Below are positions 16,510 to 24,744 of a stretch of DNA of 64,000 bases, in pieces (the first letter of the stretch is position 1; each line of letters starts with the position of its first letter). This DNA is from Robiginitomaculum sp. GTDB lineage: Bacteria; Pseudomonadota; Alphaproteobacteria; Caulobacterales; Maricaulaceae. The position numbers were made by a program, and so were the translations under genes. The DNA lies in the NCBI GenBank assembly GCA_021776615.1, contig JAJFFO010000013.1, positions 124,001 to 188,000 of the forward strand, in the 5' to 3' direction. Under the pieces are notes generated by a model. That model worked only from the letters and a program-made list of their open reading frames with translations. It did not search any database and was not told the DNA's origin.

Positions 16510-16646
16510 CTTTTGCTCCACTGGCCGCATGAATAGCTGGGGCGCAGTACACCATATTTTTCCCACTATGAACACCAAATATCCGGCTCACTTTGGGTGG
16601 AAATTTCCGATTTTATTTGCCGTGATCGTCGACAGCAGGCGAATGA

Positions 16647-17078
16647 TCAATCTCGGTCTTTCACCAGTTTTTCAAGGATCAGCACCGCTTTTTCCATCGC
16701 CTCTCGCTCATTGGCGGGTATTTTTTTTAGCGCCAACCGAAGCGGTTCTATGCGGCGGCGTTGTCCATCTTTGATTAGCCGCGTGCCCGCTGGTGTCGCC
16801 TGCAGGAAAACGCTGCGTGCATCGGCGGGATCATCAACGCGCTTCACCAGTTTTCGATCCGATAGCTGCCCAATGGTACGCGCCATGCTTGGCCGCTTTA
16901 CTTCTTCAAGCTCCGCAAGCGCCGATGGTTTGATGCTTCCGGCATAAACAATGATCGCCAGCGCAGAGCCTTGCGGGCCGCTGAGTTGAGGCGCGGGATC
17001 TTCAGCTCTCAGCCACCGCGTCAGTTTGATTGACGAAGTGACCAATCGGTCTGCAAGTTTGGTGTTGCTATTTATCAT
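16647..17078 (-). CDS. MarR-family transcriptional regulator
   Basis: 143 residues with a winged helix: SALAIIVYAGSIKPSALAELEEVKRPSMARTIGQL (helix-turn-helix, about 45-80) and the wing region RKLVKRVDDPADARSVFL. The C-terminus is helical for dimerisation. MarR proteins are usually repressors relieved by small phenolic or lipophilic ligands. The gene is divergent from the DUF998 membrane protein, with 45 bp between starts that hold a palindrome. It therefore probably controls itself and that neighbour. Confidence 0.88.
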   Translation of the reverse strand: MINSNTKLADRLVTSSIKLTRWLRAEDPAPQLSGPQGSALAIIVYAGSIKPSALAELEEVKRPSMARTIGQLSDRKLVKRVDDPADARSVFLQATPAGTRLIKDGQRRRIEPLRLALKKIPANEREAMEKAVLILEKLVKDRD

Positions 17079-17082
17079 ATAG

Positions 17083-17096
17083 TTAGCGTAGGCTAA
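17083..17096. promoter_or_regulatory. Candidate MarR operator palindrome
   Basis: TTAGC-GTAG-GCTAA is a perfect 5-bp inverted repeat in the 45-bp gap between the marR and DUF998 genes, flanked by ATAT / ATAT. Its size and position fit a MarR dimer site covering both promoters. Confidence 0.5.
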
Positions 17097-17123
17097 TCAT
17101 ATTGGTTTTGGCAAGGAGTATTT

Positions 17124-17771
17124 ATGCAAAACGAAGCTGACCGCCGTTCGCACTGGAAAAAATTGGCCTTGGCCGGTCCGTTAGCGTCCCTATTGTTTGT
17201 TTCCAGCTTAATCGGGTTCGCCGCAATGCGGTCCGATGGATACACACACGGCACCAAGGCGGTGAGCGAATTAGGGGCCATCGGCGCGCCTATGGCCCTC
17301 GCATTCAATCTTCTGGGGTTCATCCTGCCCGGCATACTCATTATGGTGCTGTCTTTAACAATCCTGAATCTGGCACCGGCGAAAACAAGCCGCATTGCTG
17401 TCTCGCTTTTGATGCTCTCCGGTATTGCCTTGATTGTGGCGGGCGTATTTCCAGTCGACATGAGCAATCGGACGTCATTCACCTCTACGGCCCATGCGGT
17501 CGGGGCGATGTCTTCAGGTTTGTTCTGGGTGCTTTCGCTCGGTTGGCTTGGCTCCGTGCTTAAAAAGCGCTTGGGCGTGACCGTGCTTGGCCGCCTGACG
17601 CCATGGTTCTGGCTGTTCTTAGTCGCCAATATCGGGTGGCAGATTGCATGGCAGACAACGGGGGCAGTGCTGCCCGGATGGGGCCAACGTATAGGGTTTG
17701 CCGGGTATTTTCTATGGAGCTTCTGGGCCGGCACCGGCATTTTTCTAAGCCAGCAGCGCATTGCCGAGTAA
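17124..17771 (+). CDS. DUF998-family integral membrane protein
   Basis: 215 residues with about six hydrophobic segments. After a short charged N-terminus (NEADRRSHWKKL) come LALAGPLASLLFVSSLIGFA, the motif YTHGTKAVSELGAIGAP and later GVFPVDMSNRTSFTSTAHAVGA, which match the DUF998 pattern. The function is not established. A ribosome binding site, AAGGAG, is at 17114-17119. The gene is divergent from the MarR regulator and likely under its control. Confidence 0.8.
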   Translation: MQNEADRRSHWKKLALAGPLASLLFVSSLIGFAAMRSDGYTHGTKAVSELGAIGAPMALAFNLLGFILPGILIMVLSLTILNLAPAKTSRIAVSLLMLSGIALIVAGVFPVDMSNRTSFTSTAHAVGAMSSGLFWVLSLGWLGSVLKKRLGVTVLGRLTPWFWLFLVANIGWQIAWQTTGAVLPGWGQRIGFAGYFLWSFWAGTGIFLSQQRIAE

Positions 17772-17850
17772 GCACCCGATTACCCAAACCTGTATTCGTT
17801 CGTTAGAATCATTATAAGGGTAAGTGATAGAAATAGTTGGGGGACCTACA

Positions 17851-19452
17851 ATGAAATTGACACCACTTGTGCGGCGAATTTCGCTGAAACGCAGTGCTCT
17901 TTTGGTCATTAGCGCCAGCGTCATAGCCGGGTGCGCGGCGGACGTTGATCAAAATCAAGAACGGTCTCAAAGAGATAGTCCCTTAGGCATATCCTGCAGC
18001 GATGCAGCGCAGTCAGATTTTTCAGACGCTGTCGAATTATTGCACTCATTTGAATATGTAGAGACTTCAAAAAGGTTTGCCGCGCAAATCGAGCACGAAC
18101 CCGAGTGTGCAATGGTTTATTGGGGAGCGGCGATGAGCATTTGGCACCCACTTTGGGCGCCGCCTAGTCAGTCGGACCTGCAAAGAGGTGCGCAATATTT
18201 GGCGCAAACCGATGGCCTGCAAAAAAACCCCAAGGAAGTCGCGTTGATTGATGCCTTGAAATTGTTTTTCGCCAGTACAGACCTTGCCACAAACAAGGTC
18301 CGCGCACGCGCTTATTCAGAAGCAATGGAGAGTATCAGCTCTGACTATCCCGATGATTATGAGGTCGAAATATTCTATGCGCTCAGTCTGCTTGGTGCCG
18401 CCGATCCTCGTGATAAGTCATATTTGAACCAACACAAAGCTGGCAGCATGTTAAAGGCCCTCAAGGAGGTGCACCCTTTGCATCCTGGCATCTTGCATTA
18501 CACCATTCATTCATTTGATTTTCCTAGCCTCGCCGATTTGGCGCTTGAGGAAGCGAAAGTATACGCGCAATCAGCCAAAAATTCCGCGCATGCGCAGCAT
18601 ATGCCATCACATATTTTTACGCGGATGGGCTTATGGGAGTTATCCTTGTCATCAAACCATGACTCGACGAAATCTGCGGCTGAATACACCAAACATGCAA
18701 ACTTGCCGGGTCATTACGACGAAGGTCTACATAGCATTGATTATCTGATGTACGCGATGTTGCAAACCGCCAGATACGGTGAAGCTGAAACATTGCTGGA
18801 GCAACTTGGAAGCATCCAAAAGACCGATACCGAAAGTTTCAAAGTTGCGTTCACTTACGCCGCCTCACCAGCACGTTATGTGTTGGAACGGCGGGCTTGG
18901 GATGAAGCCAGTGAACTTAAGCTCTTGCGTTCAGATTTTCTCTGGGAGAATTTTGGCTGGGCGCAATCTATCCATCACTTTGCCCGTGGCATCGGTGCGG
19001 CCCGTAGTGGCCAGTTGGAAAAGGCCAAAATTGAACTGGCACGCATTAGGGAGCTTCAAGCTGGTTTGCCTGAAACGATAATACCTTATTTGAGTATCGA
19101 GGTTCAAGTTCAATCTGACCTTGTAGAAGCGTGGGTTCTTCATGCGCAAGGCGAGACTGAAAACGCACTCAAATTATCGCAATCAGCTGCTAATCTTGAA
19201 GACTCCGTAGACAAGCACCCTGTAACTCCTGGCGAGGTCCTGCCAGCACGTGAGTTGTATGCAGATATGCTATTGGAGGCGGGATATGCTGCGAAGGCAT
19301 TAGAGCAATATCGCGCGGTTCTAACAACTTCTCCTAACCGTCTAAATGCATTGTTGGGTGCGGCTCAATCATCAGCCGCCATCGGCGATGGTGTGGCTGC
19401 CAAAGAATATAGGGACGTAATTGCAGACCAAACACAGTTTGGTAATCGCTAA
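17851..19452 (+). CDS. Putative TPR-containing lipoprotein
   Basis: 533 residues from the ATG at 17851, chosen because TTGGGGG precedes it by 7 bases; a GTG at 17824 would only add a short tail. The N-terminus is a lipoprotein signal with lipobox VIAGC. The body is helical with TPR-like units, for example AVELLHSFEYVETSKRFAAQ, CAMVYWGAAMSIWHP, and near the C-terminus YADMLLEAGYAAKALEQYRAVL followed by RLNALLGAAQSSAAIGD. HAQHMPSHIFTRMGLW resembles a family of TPR proteins I recall as uncharacterised. It is probably anchored in an envelope membrane. Partner unknown. Confidence 0.7.
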   Translation: MKLTPLVRRISLKRSALLVISASVIAGCAADVDQNQERSQRDSPLGISCSDAAQSDFSDAVELLHSFEYVETSKRFAAQIEHEPECAMVYWGAAMSIWHPLWAPPSQSDLQRGAQYLAQTDGLQKNPKEVALIDALKLFFASTDLATNKVRARAYSEAMESISSDYPDDYEVEIFYALSLLGAADPRDKSYLNQHKAGSMLKALKEVHPLHPGILHYTIHSFDFPSLADLALEEAKVYAQSAKNSAHAQHMPSHIFTRMGLWELSLSSNHDSTKSAAEYTKHANLPGHYDEGLHSIDYLMYAMLQTARYGEAETLLEQLGSIQKTDTESFKVAFTYAASPARYVLERRAWDEASELKLLRSDFLWENFGWAQSIHHFARGIGAARSGQLEKAKIELARIRELQAGLPETIIPYLSIEVQVQSDLVEAWVLHAQGETENALKLSQSAANLEDSVDKHPVTPGEVLPARELYADMLLEAGYAAKALEQYRAVLTTSPNRLNALLGAAQSSAAIGDGVAAKEYRDVIADQTQFGNR

Positions 19453-19652
19453 TCAAGATGCGCCCCTGTCCGATGAAGTGAGCGGGGGCGGGGGCGATTT
19501 TAGCGTCGCCGGTGCTTTCCTTTTTGACACTGACCTCACGGTTCCCCGACAAGACCTTTTAGGAATGTGCGAACTCGTGGGACCCTTCATGTAAATTGGA
19601 TTACACGGAGGACGGGGCCATGACTAATGGCTGAAGCAAAAGGCGCCTTTCG

Positions 19653-20897
19653 CTAGGGTAAGGCGGCGATTTTTCCTTGTATATCGGCCTGCATTTTTGG
19701 ATTATCCGTCCTTTCAAGCGCTTCGTGATAAGCAGACAGGGCTTTGTCCTTTTGATCTTGAGCAGCATAAGCGTCGCCGAGCTTTATCCGCACAGCCGCG
19801 TTTTTTGGGGCTCGTTCGGCCACAGAGCGGTAAATCGCAATGGCTTTCTGCCATTGCGTATGGGCAGCATAAAAATTTCCGTAACGGAAAACATGATAAA
19901 CCACTGCGCGGTCAGTATACTGCGGGAACGCCTCTAAAACTTCATTGAAAACACCCAAATTGTCTTCTTCCTGCGCCAATCGCAGCAGATTGAACAGGGT
20001 GTCATCGTCCACTTTTGCCTCTACGCCATAGAGGTTGGCTCGTTGTTTATAATAGGCCCGTATCGCATCAAGACCGCCAAAATCGTTAAAAGAAGCAAGC
20101 CCGGCAGCATCGAATGTTAGGGTTTTAAAATCGGAGAAACTATAACGCAGGCCTGCGTGCAATACCTTGTGAGGTGTGGTCGTATGGCCTTCGCCGTCAT
20201 TATGCACATAGGACCAACTGAGATAATCGGGCGCCGCCTCGGTCAGAGATTTGGCTAAAGCGTCCGTGCGGGTTTTAACAATCTCTTCGTTATCACCTAC
20301 GCCGAAATATAGTGTTTGACGGGCTCTGTGTGCATTGTCACCTTCTGCATCAAATTGCATCGGTTCTGCGGGAAACGGGCTGGAAACGATCGTGTGAGAA
20401 AAAAGCGCGGGACTTTGCGCCATCATTGCCAAAGCAAACCCACCGGAATGCCCCCAACCGGTTATGGTGCGGTTCGGTCTTGTACGAAATGTGGCATCCA
20501 CATAGGGAATCAGCTCTTTTTCCATAAATGCCATGAAGGATGCGCTGCTTTCATGTTCTGTATAGAACAGTAATTCATCAGGCGTGGTTTTCGGAATGCC
20601 GATAACGATCACTTCCGGCATGCCGCCTACATCATGTAGGCGGCGTGCATAGGCGACGGCGTATAAAAACTGCCATTGCCCATCCAGCACATAAAGCACG
20701 GGGTATGTGCGATCAGATGTGTCATAGCTTTCTGGCAGGCCAATTTGAATTGCCCGTTCTGTACCCAAAATGGTAGATGTGAGTGTGTGGCGCTGGCCGA
20801 TACTGATGTCGTGTACGGACGATGTATCTGAAGAAGATGCGCGCGCGCCAAACCCCAGTGTGAACCCAATCATAAGCAGTAAAATAGTGAATCGCAT
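19653..20897 (-). CDS. Exported esterase (putative esterase/Fes-like fold) with C-terminal TPR
   Basis: 414 residues. A signal peptide ends near GARASS. The alpha/beta hydrolase domain (about 30-270) has TYPVLYVLDGQWQFLYAVAY, the nucleophile elbow GWGHSGGFALAMM and a late His in NDGEGHTTTPHKVLH. About 100 C-terminal residues form TPR-like repeats ending KLGDAYAAQDQKDKALSAYHEAL. The pattern matches the 'putative esterase' family, which includes siderophore esterases and carboxylesterases; the substrate is not evident. GAGGAT precedes the start. The upstream region is an IS3 transposase remnant, so its native promoter may have been replaced. Confidence 0.8.
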   Translation of the reverse strand: MRFTILLLMIGFTLGFGARASSSDTSSVHDISIGQRHTLTSTILGTERAIQIGLPESYDTSDRTYPVLYVLDGQWQFLYAVAYARRLHDVGGMPEVIVIGIPKTTPDELLFYTEHESSASFMAFMEKELIPYVDATFRTRPNRTITGWGHSGGFALAMMAQSPALFSHTIVSSPFPAEPMQFDAEGDNAHRARQTLYFGVGDNEEIVKTRTDALAKSLTEAAPDYLSWSYVHNDGEGHTTTPHKVLHAGLRYSFSDFKTLTFDAAGLASFNDFGGLDAIRAYYKQRANLYGVEAKVDDDTLFNLLRLAQEEDNLGVFNEVLEAFPQYTDRAVVYHVFRYGNFYAAHTQWQKAIAIYRSVAERAPKNAAVRIKLGDAYAAQDQKDKALSAYHEALERTDNPKMQADIQGKIAALP

Positions 20898-21009
20898 TTT
20901 TTCATCCTCTGAACCCAGATCATAGGCATGGGTGTTGGATGACTGGCGCGCAACTTAAAGATCGTCCATAATTTCCGATTTGTGTGTTTGATCAACTCGG
21001 CCCAATAGC

Positions 21010-21345
21010 AATCAGGGTTTTCGATAAATACAATATTTTCCTGTGAACGTGCCTCCATAAGGCCGTACAACATGGTGAATAAATGAAAGAAGCTCTTGGC
21101 AACCGCATCATCATAACCGTTTCCCCGCCTGCTCATGCTGGCTTGCAGATTGTGGCACTTCAGGGATGTTGCCCACTCGGCACGAGTAAATTGTGGGACT
21201 TGGTCGGAATGGCCGATAACCTTGGCCTTGGGCCGCCAGAGCGCCACCAAAAGAGCATTCAAAACGATGGCCGTCTGCATGCGTACATGCATTGACCAAC
21301 CAACAACGCGACGGAAATAAGAGAGGGGCGCAAGAATATAAAAGC
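21010..21345 (-). pseudogene. IS3-family transposase (OrfB) remnant
   Basis: The minus-strand reading contains YFRRVVGWSMHVRMQTAIV, NALLVALWRPKAKVIGHSDQ, VPQFTRAEWATSLKCHNLQ and SMSRRGNGYDDAVAKSFF. These are the recognisable D-D-E retroviral-integrase core of IS3/IS150-type transposases; the usual GSQF is VPQF here and the usual AESFF is AKSFF. The OrfA and N-terminal half are missing, and the part after SFFHLF soon drifts. No terminal inverted repeats were found. It ends abruptly at about 21345, where a truncated NTF2-like gene begins. Confidence 0.85.
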
Positions 21346-21346
21346 G

Positions 21347-21556
21347 ATGTTCATAAATGAATTTGCTGCCGCAGAAATGACGTGCATACCTGAAAACATT
21401 CATGATGCAGGTGATGTTGCCATTCTTGAATGGCGTGACCCTAATGGGTTGCGTGGTTGTCGCTTTTTCACCGTTTTAGATTCTGAAAATACTTTCCAAC
21501 GAGGATATTGGGACAAGCTTTCCTTTCTAAAGATTCACGGCCTTCCTATCGAATAG
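21347..21556 (+). pseudogene. Truncated NTF2/SnoaL-like protein, C-terminal fragment
   Basis: 69 codons reading ENIHDAGDVAILEWRDPNG, LRGCRFFTVLDSENTFQRGY and WDKLSFLKIHGLPIE. This is the C-terminal half of a SnoaL/NTF2-like fold protein, which is normally about 120-130 residues. The N-terminal half is absent, its place taken by the IS3 remnant on the other strand. There is no ribosome binding site at the nominal ATG. The gene was probably cut by insertion of the element and later deletion. Confidence 0.65.
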
Positions 21557-21718
21557 TTTACCCGAAAGCGGACGTTATTGATGCGCACTTTGTGGGTTCA
21601 TGTTCACCGAAGGCAGACGTTCAAATTGAAGTTGAGTATTTAGCGCCGCTTTCATTGAAAGCGACGGAAGATAGGGTATATCGTATCATAAAGAGGTTTA
21701 CGCATTAAGGAGACTAAC

Positions 21719-22300
21719 TTGTCCGCAGACTTTTCGAACGGATACGAAGCGATCGCTGGCGAATTCATAGCAGTCAGATCGACATCGGGGCGGGTAATAG
21801 TTCAGAAGTGGGTCGCGGCGCTTCCTCGCGGTGCTTCGGTCGTCGATATTGGCGCGGGATACGGTGAGCCTTTGACGTCTGTTTTAGTTGAAGCTGGGCT
21901 AACCGTGTGTGCGATTGATGCCTCTCCGAAAATGGTCGCCGCTTTCAAGCAACATTTCCCCGGAGTGGAAGTTGCGTGTGAGCCTGCTGAACACAGCCAA
22001 TTTTTTAATCGAACTTTCGATGCGGCGTTGGCAATCGGACTGATATTCTTGCTTCCTGAGGCCAGCCAACGTGAGCTTATTCGCAGGGCCGCTGACGCGC
22101 TCAATCCGGGTGGTAGGCTGCTCTTTTCGGCACCGCACCAGTCCTGCATGTGGAACGATATCTTGACCGACCAACCCTCATTATCGTTAGGTGCCGATGA
22201 ATATCGTCAAATTCTCACGAGTGCTGCACTTAACTCTATTGATGAGTATGTAGATGAGGGTGGAACTTATTACTATGAGGCGCAGAAAGTAGAAGTCTGA
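21719..22300 (+). CDS. SAM-dependent methyltransferase (class I)
   Basis: 193 residues. Motif I is VVDIGAGYGEPLTS; a typical acidic residue follows in VCAIDASPKMVAAF; a later LNPGGRLLFSAPHQ is the post-core strand. The substrate is unknown. The start is a TTG, chosen because a strong AAGGAG lies 8 bases upstream (21707-21712); no better ATG exists. It follows the transposase/NTF2 wreckage, so it may have arrived with, or survived beside, that event. Confidence 0.8.
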   Translation: MSADFSNGYEAIAGEFIAVRSTSGRVIVQKWVAALPRGASVVDIGAGYGEPLTSVLVEAGLTVCAIDASPKMVAAFKQHFPGVEVACEPAEHSQFFNRTFDAALAIGLIFLLPEASQRELIRRAADALNPGGRLLFSAPHQSCMWNDILTDQPSLSLGADEYRQILTSAALNSIDEYVDEGGTYYYEAQKVEV

Positions 22301-22301
22301 T

Positions 22302-22505
22302 TAAATTGGCAAACACATTTGCAGCTGGAAGATCGAAGTTTCGGTATTCAATATTGGCCCTCGCACAGGCTTTGGCGCAGAAAAGAACCGTGCTGAAACT
22401 CACCTTTTCAGAGCCTTTGGCCTACCAGCGAAATTAGAACTTTCGAACTCCAAATACCTCTTTGGTTTTCAATACGTTAGAACACATTCAAACTGGCTGT
22501 AAGGA
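22302..22505. other. Gap before tRNA-Ser with a decayed-looking reading frame
   Basis: A plus-strand frame reads KFRYSILALAQALAQKR, TVLKLTFSEPLAYQRN, then a stop, then NFRTPNTSLVFNTLE. It looks like the tail of a real protein broken by a stop codon, but I cannot name the family. It has no start codon with a ribosome binding site. Its place next to a tRNA gene makes a lost integrated element possible, without proof. Confidence 0.25.
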
Positions 22506-22507
22506 AA

Positions 22508-22602
<95 letters not shown>

Positions 22603-22716
22603 AGGGCGGCACGCTAACCGCGACGCCCCGGTCATGCAAGCGCCAAGCTCACGCAAGATGCATTTACCATCAGCCCATATTTACTGAATATTTGCGGATC
22701 ATTAACCCTCAATTTT

Positions 22717-23352
22717 ATGTCGGCTTTAAACCTTTTGAGGCTTAATGTGGATGGCGTGCGAGAGGCGCGTCAAAACCAATTCGGGGCAAGTCTAGTAATG
22801 ACTGCACAGCACAAACCGTTCTTTTTGTCCGTCTTTTTGCGGCGCTTTGGGCGCGCCAAGAAGGGCGCGACGGCGGTTGAATTCGCCCTGATTGCGACCC
22901 CATTTTTCTTATTGCTGTTTGCCTTGGTTGAAATCACCATGGTGTTCTTCACCTCTACGGCACTGGAACATGCGGGCAGCGAGATTGCCCGCAAAATTCG
23001 CACCGGCGAGTTGCAATCAACCGGCGCAACCAGCGGCGAATTTGTTTCGCAAGTCTGCGCCGAGATGACCACCATTATCCCCTGTAATGGCAATGTTTCT
23101 GTCGATATTCGCACCTTTGCCGATTTTGACGACGTCTTCACCACCAATCCTATCGACCCGGACGGCAATTTGGATGTCGGCTCATTCCAGTTCGACCCGG
23201 GTAACGCCGGCGATATTGTTATGGTGCGCATTTTTTATAGCTGGCATTTAAACACGCCGCTGATTGGTGCCGCCTTTGGCAATATGGGCGGTAATCGCCG
23301 CCTGATTGTCGCCTCCATGGCTTTTCGCAACGAACCTTTTGGTCCAACGTGA
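22717..23352 (+). CDS. TadE-like pseudopilin / pilus assembly protein
   Basis: 211 residues from 22717; a start at the ATG at 22798 would give a more usual short cytoplasmic leader. The family signature is KKGATAVEFALIATPFFLLLF, a hydrophobic helix with the conserved Glu, followed by VFFTSTALEHAGSEIARKIR and an extracytoplasmic domain with two cysteines. TadE/TadF proteins are minor pseudopilins of the Flp/Tad system, cleaved by a prepilin peptidase. The gene is followed by a second TadE-like gene with a TGATG overlap. The rest of a tad locus is not nearby. Confidence 0.85.
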   Translation: MSALNLLRLNVDGVREARQNQFGASLVMTAQHKPFFLSVFLRRFGRAKKGATAVEFALIATPFFLLLFALVEITMVFFTSTALEHAGSEIARKIRTGELQSTGATSGEFVSQVCAEMTTIIPCNGNVSVDIRTFADFDDVFTTNPIDPDGNLDVGSFQFDPGNAGDIVMVRIFYSWHLNTPLIGAAFGNMGGNRRLIVASMAFRNEPFGPT

Positions 23353-23903
23353 TGACCGGCAAATGGAGAGAAAATGCGCGCGCTCTATGGCGCGATTTAT
23401 GGGCTGACCAGCGCGGCGTGAGCGCCATAGAGTTTGCCCTCATTGCCCCGGTAATGATCATTATTTTGTTCGGCGCCGTTGAGCTTAACATATTACTGTC
23501 TGCAGATCGCAAGGTCACCCAAACTACCAGCACCATCGCCGACCTGGTCGCCCAGGACGACATTATCACCACCGACGAGATGGCTGATATTTTCACTGCG
23601 TCCGGCGCGATTATGCAACCTTATGACGGTGCTCCGCTGCAAATGCGGGTGACCAGCGTGGTTATGGATAATAACGGTAATGTGGCGGTGGATTGGAGCG
23701 AAGGCAGCAACATGACCCCGCGCGCGACCGGGTCCAGCGTTGTGGTTCCAATTGGTATTTTACAACCAAATTCCAGCGTCATCATGGCTGAAACTGTCTA
23801 TGATTTTGATACCAGCATCGGTACGTTTTTGAAGGCACCGATTGCGCTGAACGATACTTTTTATCTGCGCCCGCGCCGCGCCCTTAAAGTCACTGGTCCC
23901 TAA
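23352..23903 (+). CDS. TadE/TadG-like pilus assembly protein, second copy
   Basis: 183 residues. The ATG overlaps the previous stop (TGATG), showing translational coupling. RGVSAIEFALIAPVMIIILFGAVEL is the TadE-type helix with conserved Glu; TTSTIADLVAQDDIITTDE follows. The C-terminal half is an extracytoplasmic beta-rich domain. It is probably a minor pseudopilin or surface-exposed partner of the preceding protein. Its last 14 bp overlap the 3' end of the convergent pabC gene. Confidence 0.83.
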   Translation: MTGKWRENARALWRDLWADQRGVSAIEFALIAPVMIIILFGAVELNILLSADRKVTQTTSTIADLVAQDDIITTDEMADIFTASGAIMQPYDGAPLQMRVTSVVMDNNGNVAVDWSEGSNMTPRATGSSVVVPIGILQPNSSVIMAETVYDFDTSIGTFLKAPIALNDTFYLRPRRALKVTGP

Positions 23904-24744
23904 GTGCCCGTACCAGCGCCTGCAATGGCGGTGGAAATTCATCAAACTTCGCTTGCCCGCCATCGCCAAAATCAGCACCGGCCAATGGCTGCATACCGAT
24001 CAGCGCATTGGTCATGAAAGCGGCTTTGGCGCACAGGAAATCTGCCGGTGCATATTCTCCCACCTTGAACGCCAACCCCAACTGTTCCACCATGGATAAA
24101 ACGCGCGCGCGCATGGTGCCTGGCAAAATGCCACAGTGGATTGATGGCGTGTGCAAGGTCGCGCCATCCCACCAGAAAACATTGGCCACACTGGCGCTGG
24201 CCATTTGCCCGTTGACATCGAGCATCGCCACCTCCTCGCGCGGATGCTGGCTTAATTGCTGAAGCCGGGCGGCAATATTATCAATATAGGAAAGTGTTTT
24301 ATGGCGATCAGTGATCGCCTGTGGATTGCGCCGCAGTGCGGAAAGCCCCAAAATTGGCGCTTGCGCAAATTGCGGCAGACCAGCATTAACGCAAAGAAGC
24401 AAATTGGGCTTGGCGGTTTTGGGTATAGCAACACCGCGTGGCCCCTCCCCGCGCGACAACGTCAGACGCGCCGCACCGCTATCGACCGCTTCTGCTGCCG
24501 CCAACTGGCACAAGGCCTGCTCTATCGCGTCAGCACTGAAAGGCATTGTCAATTGCAACACGTCTGCCGATGCCCCAAGCCGCGCCCAGTGCGCCGCCAA
24601 AAATCGCGGGCGACCATTCTCTATCTTTATGGTTTCAAAAAGCCCGTCCCCAAGCGACGCCCCGCGATCAATGGCAGAAAAAACCGGCGTGTTAGCATCG
24701 TGAAGCGCGCCATTGAGCCATATTTTTGCGCTTACATTTCCCAT
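23890..24744 (-). CDS. pabC: Class IV aminotransferase, 4-amino-4-deoxychorismate lyase
   Basis: 284 residues. KIWLNGALHDANTPVFSAIDRGASLGDGLFETI is the fold-type IV start; the pyridoxal phosphate lysine is in ITDRHKTLSYIDNIAA; MLDVNGQMASASVANVFWW follows (usual Glu in NEVTE-type position is replaced by MAS). It converts aminodeoxychorismate to p-aminobenzoate and pyruvate, the last step to pABA for folate. Position directly after pabB supports this over branched-chain or D-amino acid aminotransferase. The ATG overlaps the pabB stop (TAATG). Confidence 0.85.
   Translation of the reverse strand: MGNVSAKIWLNGALHDANTPVFSAIDRGASLGDGLFETIKIENGRPRFLAAHWARLGASADVLQLTMPFSADAIEQALCQLAAAEAVDSGAARLTLSRGEGPRGVAIPKTAKPNLLLCVNAGLPQFAQAPILGLSALRRNPQAITDRHKTLSYIDNIAARLQQLSQHPREEVAMLDVNGQMASASVANVFWWDGATLHTPSIHCGILPGTMRARVLSMVEQLGLAFKVGEYAPADFLCAKAAFMTNALIGMQPLAGADFGDGGQAKFDEFPPPLQALVRALRDQ

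Noticed and set aside
21508-21708. 66-codon frame after the NTF2-like fragment
   Set aside because: Starts inside the fragment in another frame; the repeated CCGAAAGCGGACGTT-like words explain its look. No family signal.
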